Shown here: positions 33,893 to 34,798 of the stretch, piece after piece
Numbering within the stretch: position 1 is the stretch's first letter
Layout: each line of letters starts with the position of its first letter
Position numbers and translations under genes: made by a program
Assembly (NCBI GenBank): GCA_964550435.1
Contig: CAZJZI010000024.1
Span: 1-34,798 of the forward strand
DNA from: UBA11400 sp964550435
GTDB lineage: Bacteria; Bacteroidota; Rhodothermia; Balneolales; HLUCCA01
Direction of reading: 5' to 3'
Length of the DNA stretch: 34,798 bases
Notes under the pieces: model-generated
Seen by the model: only the letters and a program-made list of their open reading frames with translations
What the model was told of the DNA's origin: nothing
The model's database searches: none

Positions 33893-34205
33893 GTAACAAT
33901 GTGGTTATCCAATAAAACAACGTACGACATTGTAATCAAGTACATGATCATACATTATTTATGTGGGTCAATATAACCAATGCTACTGCCAATCTTTATT
34001 AAAAATCACTTATAAAATGATAAGAGAATCGGATTCTAATCATCCCAGGTATTTTAAAAAAGAAAGCCGGACCACTTTCAATAGTCCGGCTTATTTGAAT
34101 GAACCACTCCAGTTCAATTCACCTTTTAAATCAGGATAGTCGTCAATTAGCGCGATAGGATGTATGTATGAATTCCATGTTACTCTTCAGACCTATTTGT
34201 ACTGC
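33893..34205. other. 313-bp intergenic region between subunit genes
   Basis: It holds the terminator of the 34206-34709 gene at 34064-34092 and a weak sigma-70-like candidate at 33911-33939 for the three-gene run. The remainder is AT-rich with no open frame of note. Confidence 0.6.
34064..34092 (-). terminator. intrinsic terminator after the first subunit gene
   Basis: AAGCCGGAC and GTCCGGCTT form a perfect 9-bp stem with an 11-nt loop. On the minus strand it is followed by TCTTTTTT. It lies about 110 bp after the stop at 34206. Confidence 0.85.
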
Positions 34206-34709
34206 TTAGTTGTAATCAACTGATACAAGATATTCGCCGTTGTACTTGACTTGAGCCATGTCTTCTTCGCTCTGAAGTACACCTTCGATCCAGACTGATG
34301 TTTTGCCACGCAGCTGACTTCCCATTCCTTTGATCAGTACGTTACCATTCAGATCGCTTCCGAAGCCTGAATAGATACCGTCAACTTTAATAGAAGGTGC
34401 GAAGTACACCGCGTGCATTTCTTCTGATTCAATTTGTTGTTCAGTTATGGTGATTCCGATTTCGGAATTTGCGATTCCACTAACCGAGAATCCAGCAGGT
34501 TGCATGCTGATTGAAGTGAATCCAGAATCGTTGGTTTGTGCGTTTGCGAAAACAAGTGATCCAAGTGATTCGACTGAAGCTGATTCAACTACGGTAGCGC
34601 GGACAGTCATGGAGGCGGTTGCAGTTTTTTGAGCAGACGCCTGTTGAGTAATAGTAGAGAACAGTGCGAGTGTTGCCATGATTGTGAAGTATTTAAGAGT
34701 GGTTTTCAT
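34206..34709 (-). CDS. DUF4402-like subunit, probable highly expressed pilin
   Basis: The 167-residue protein has a signal peptide (MKTTLKYFTIMATLALFSTI...ASAQ) and a Cys-free beta-sandwich body: TVVESASVESLGSLVFANAQ and FSVSGIANSEIGITITEQ. The closing strands are KTSVWIEGVLQ and VKYNGEYLVSVDYN, with Tyr at -2 and -12 but Val at -14 instead of Gly. It has a perfect consensus promoter, a strong ribosome binding site and its own terminator, all consistent with high expression as a single-gene unit, as expected for a major subunit. It is distantly related to the 185-residue subunit. Confidence 0.8.
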   Translation of the reverse strand: MKTTLKYFTIMATLALFSTITQQASAQKTATASMTVRATVVESASVESLGSLVFANAQTNDSGFTSISMQPAGFSVSGIANSEIGITITEQQIESEEMHAVYFAPSIKVDGIYSGFGSDLNGNVLIKGMGSQLRGKTSVWIEGVLQSEEDMAQVKYNGEYLVSVDYN

Positions 34710-34713
34710 TTGG

Positions 34714-34719
34714 TCCTCC
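34714..34719 (-). promoter_or_regulatory. strong Shine-Dalgarno site of the first subunit gene
   Basis: GGAGGA sits four bases before the ATG at 34709 and fixes that start. Just upstream GAGAC and GTCTC (34720-34724, 34734-34738) could form a small 5' hairpin. Confidence 0.8.
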
Positions 34720-34745
34720 GAGACTTAGTTTTTGTCTCTGAGATA

Positions 34746-34774
34746 ATTATAAGAATTTTTTAATAATATGTCAA
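34746..34774 (-). promoter_or_regulatory. perfect consensus sigma-70 promoter of the first subunit gene
   Basis: TTGACA (34769-34774), a 17-bp spacer and TATAAT (34746-34751) match the bacterial consensus with no mismatch. The 5' leader would be about 30 nt. Few natural promoters reach this match. Confidence 0.85.
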
Positions 34775-34798
34775 TACTTTTATTAAGATTTATTTATA

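Overview
The window looks like a scaffold from a member of the Bacteroidota/Rhodothermota/Balneolota/Ignavibacteria (FCB) assemblage. The clues are type IX secretion (T9SS) C-terminal sorting domains (NNYPNPFNPST and VVPNPY motifs), PorV-family barrels, and a TonB receptor with a carboxypeptidase-like N-terminal domain. I cannot fix the genus. Every convincing gene lies on the minus strand, so transcription runs from high to low coordinates. Several promoters look like ordinary sigma-70 sites. The sequence holds one 10-N assembly gap, inside an enoyl-CoA hydratase gene.

Region 1 (1-16800) is a surface-protein and T9SS locus. In transcription order it holds a lipoprotein peptidyl-prolyl isomerase (SurA/PpiC type), a TonB-dependent receptor, a large T9SS cargo protein, a PorV-type barrel, a second paralogous cargo with an inserted YCF48-like propeller, a second PorV-type barrel, and a third unrelated T9SS cargo. 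The two PorV genes, with the last 24 codons of the cargo gene before each, form an identical 1121-bp direct repeat. The repeat is much richer in GC than its neighbours. A sigma-70-like promoter with two inverted repeats and an 8-bp minisatellite lie upstream of the locus.

Region 2 (16900-22070) is a probable five-gene operon: enoyl-CoA hydratase (split by the gap), a CrtI-like FAD oxidoreductase, two tandem rhomboid proteases and ispG, closed by a terminator. Region 3 (22100-27650) holds a TolC-like channel with a MacB/LolD-type ATPase, three small envelope proteins (YtxH/DUF883-like and holin-like), and dprA overlapping obgE.

Region 4 (27770-34798) is the most novel-looking part: a chaperone-usher pilus locus with an usher, a PapD-like chaperone and five DUF4402-like subunits. 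The subunits carry the C-terminal signature known from PapD-dependent pilins (penultimate aromatic residue; in four of five a Gly 14 residues from the end). The first subunit gene has a perfect consensus promoter (TTGACA-17-TATAAT), a strong Shine-Dalgarno sequence and its own terminator, so it is a good candidate for a highly expressed major subunit. Chaperone-usher systems are classically known from Proteobacteria and a few other phyla; one built from DUF4402 subunits in a T9SS-bearing organism deserves follow-up.
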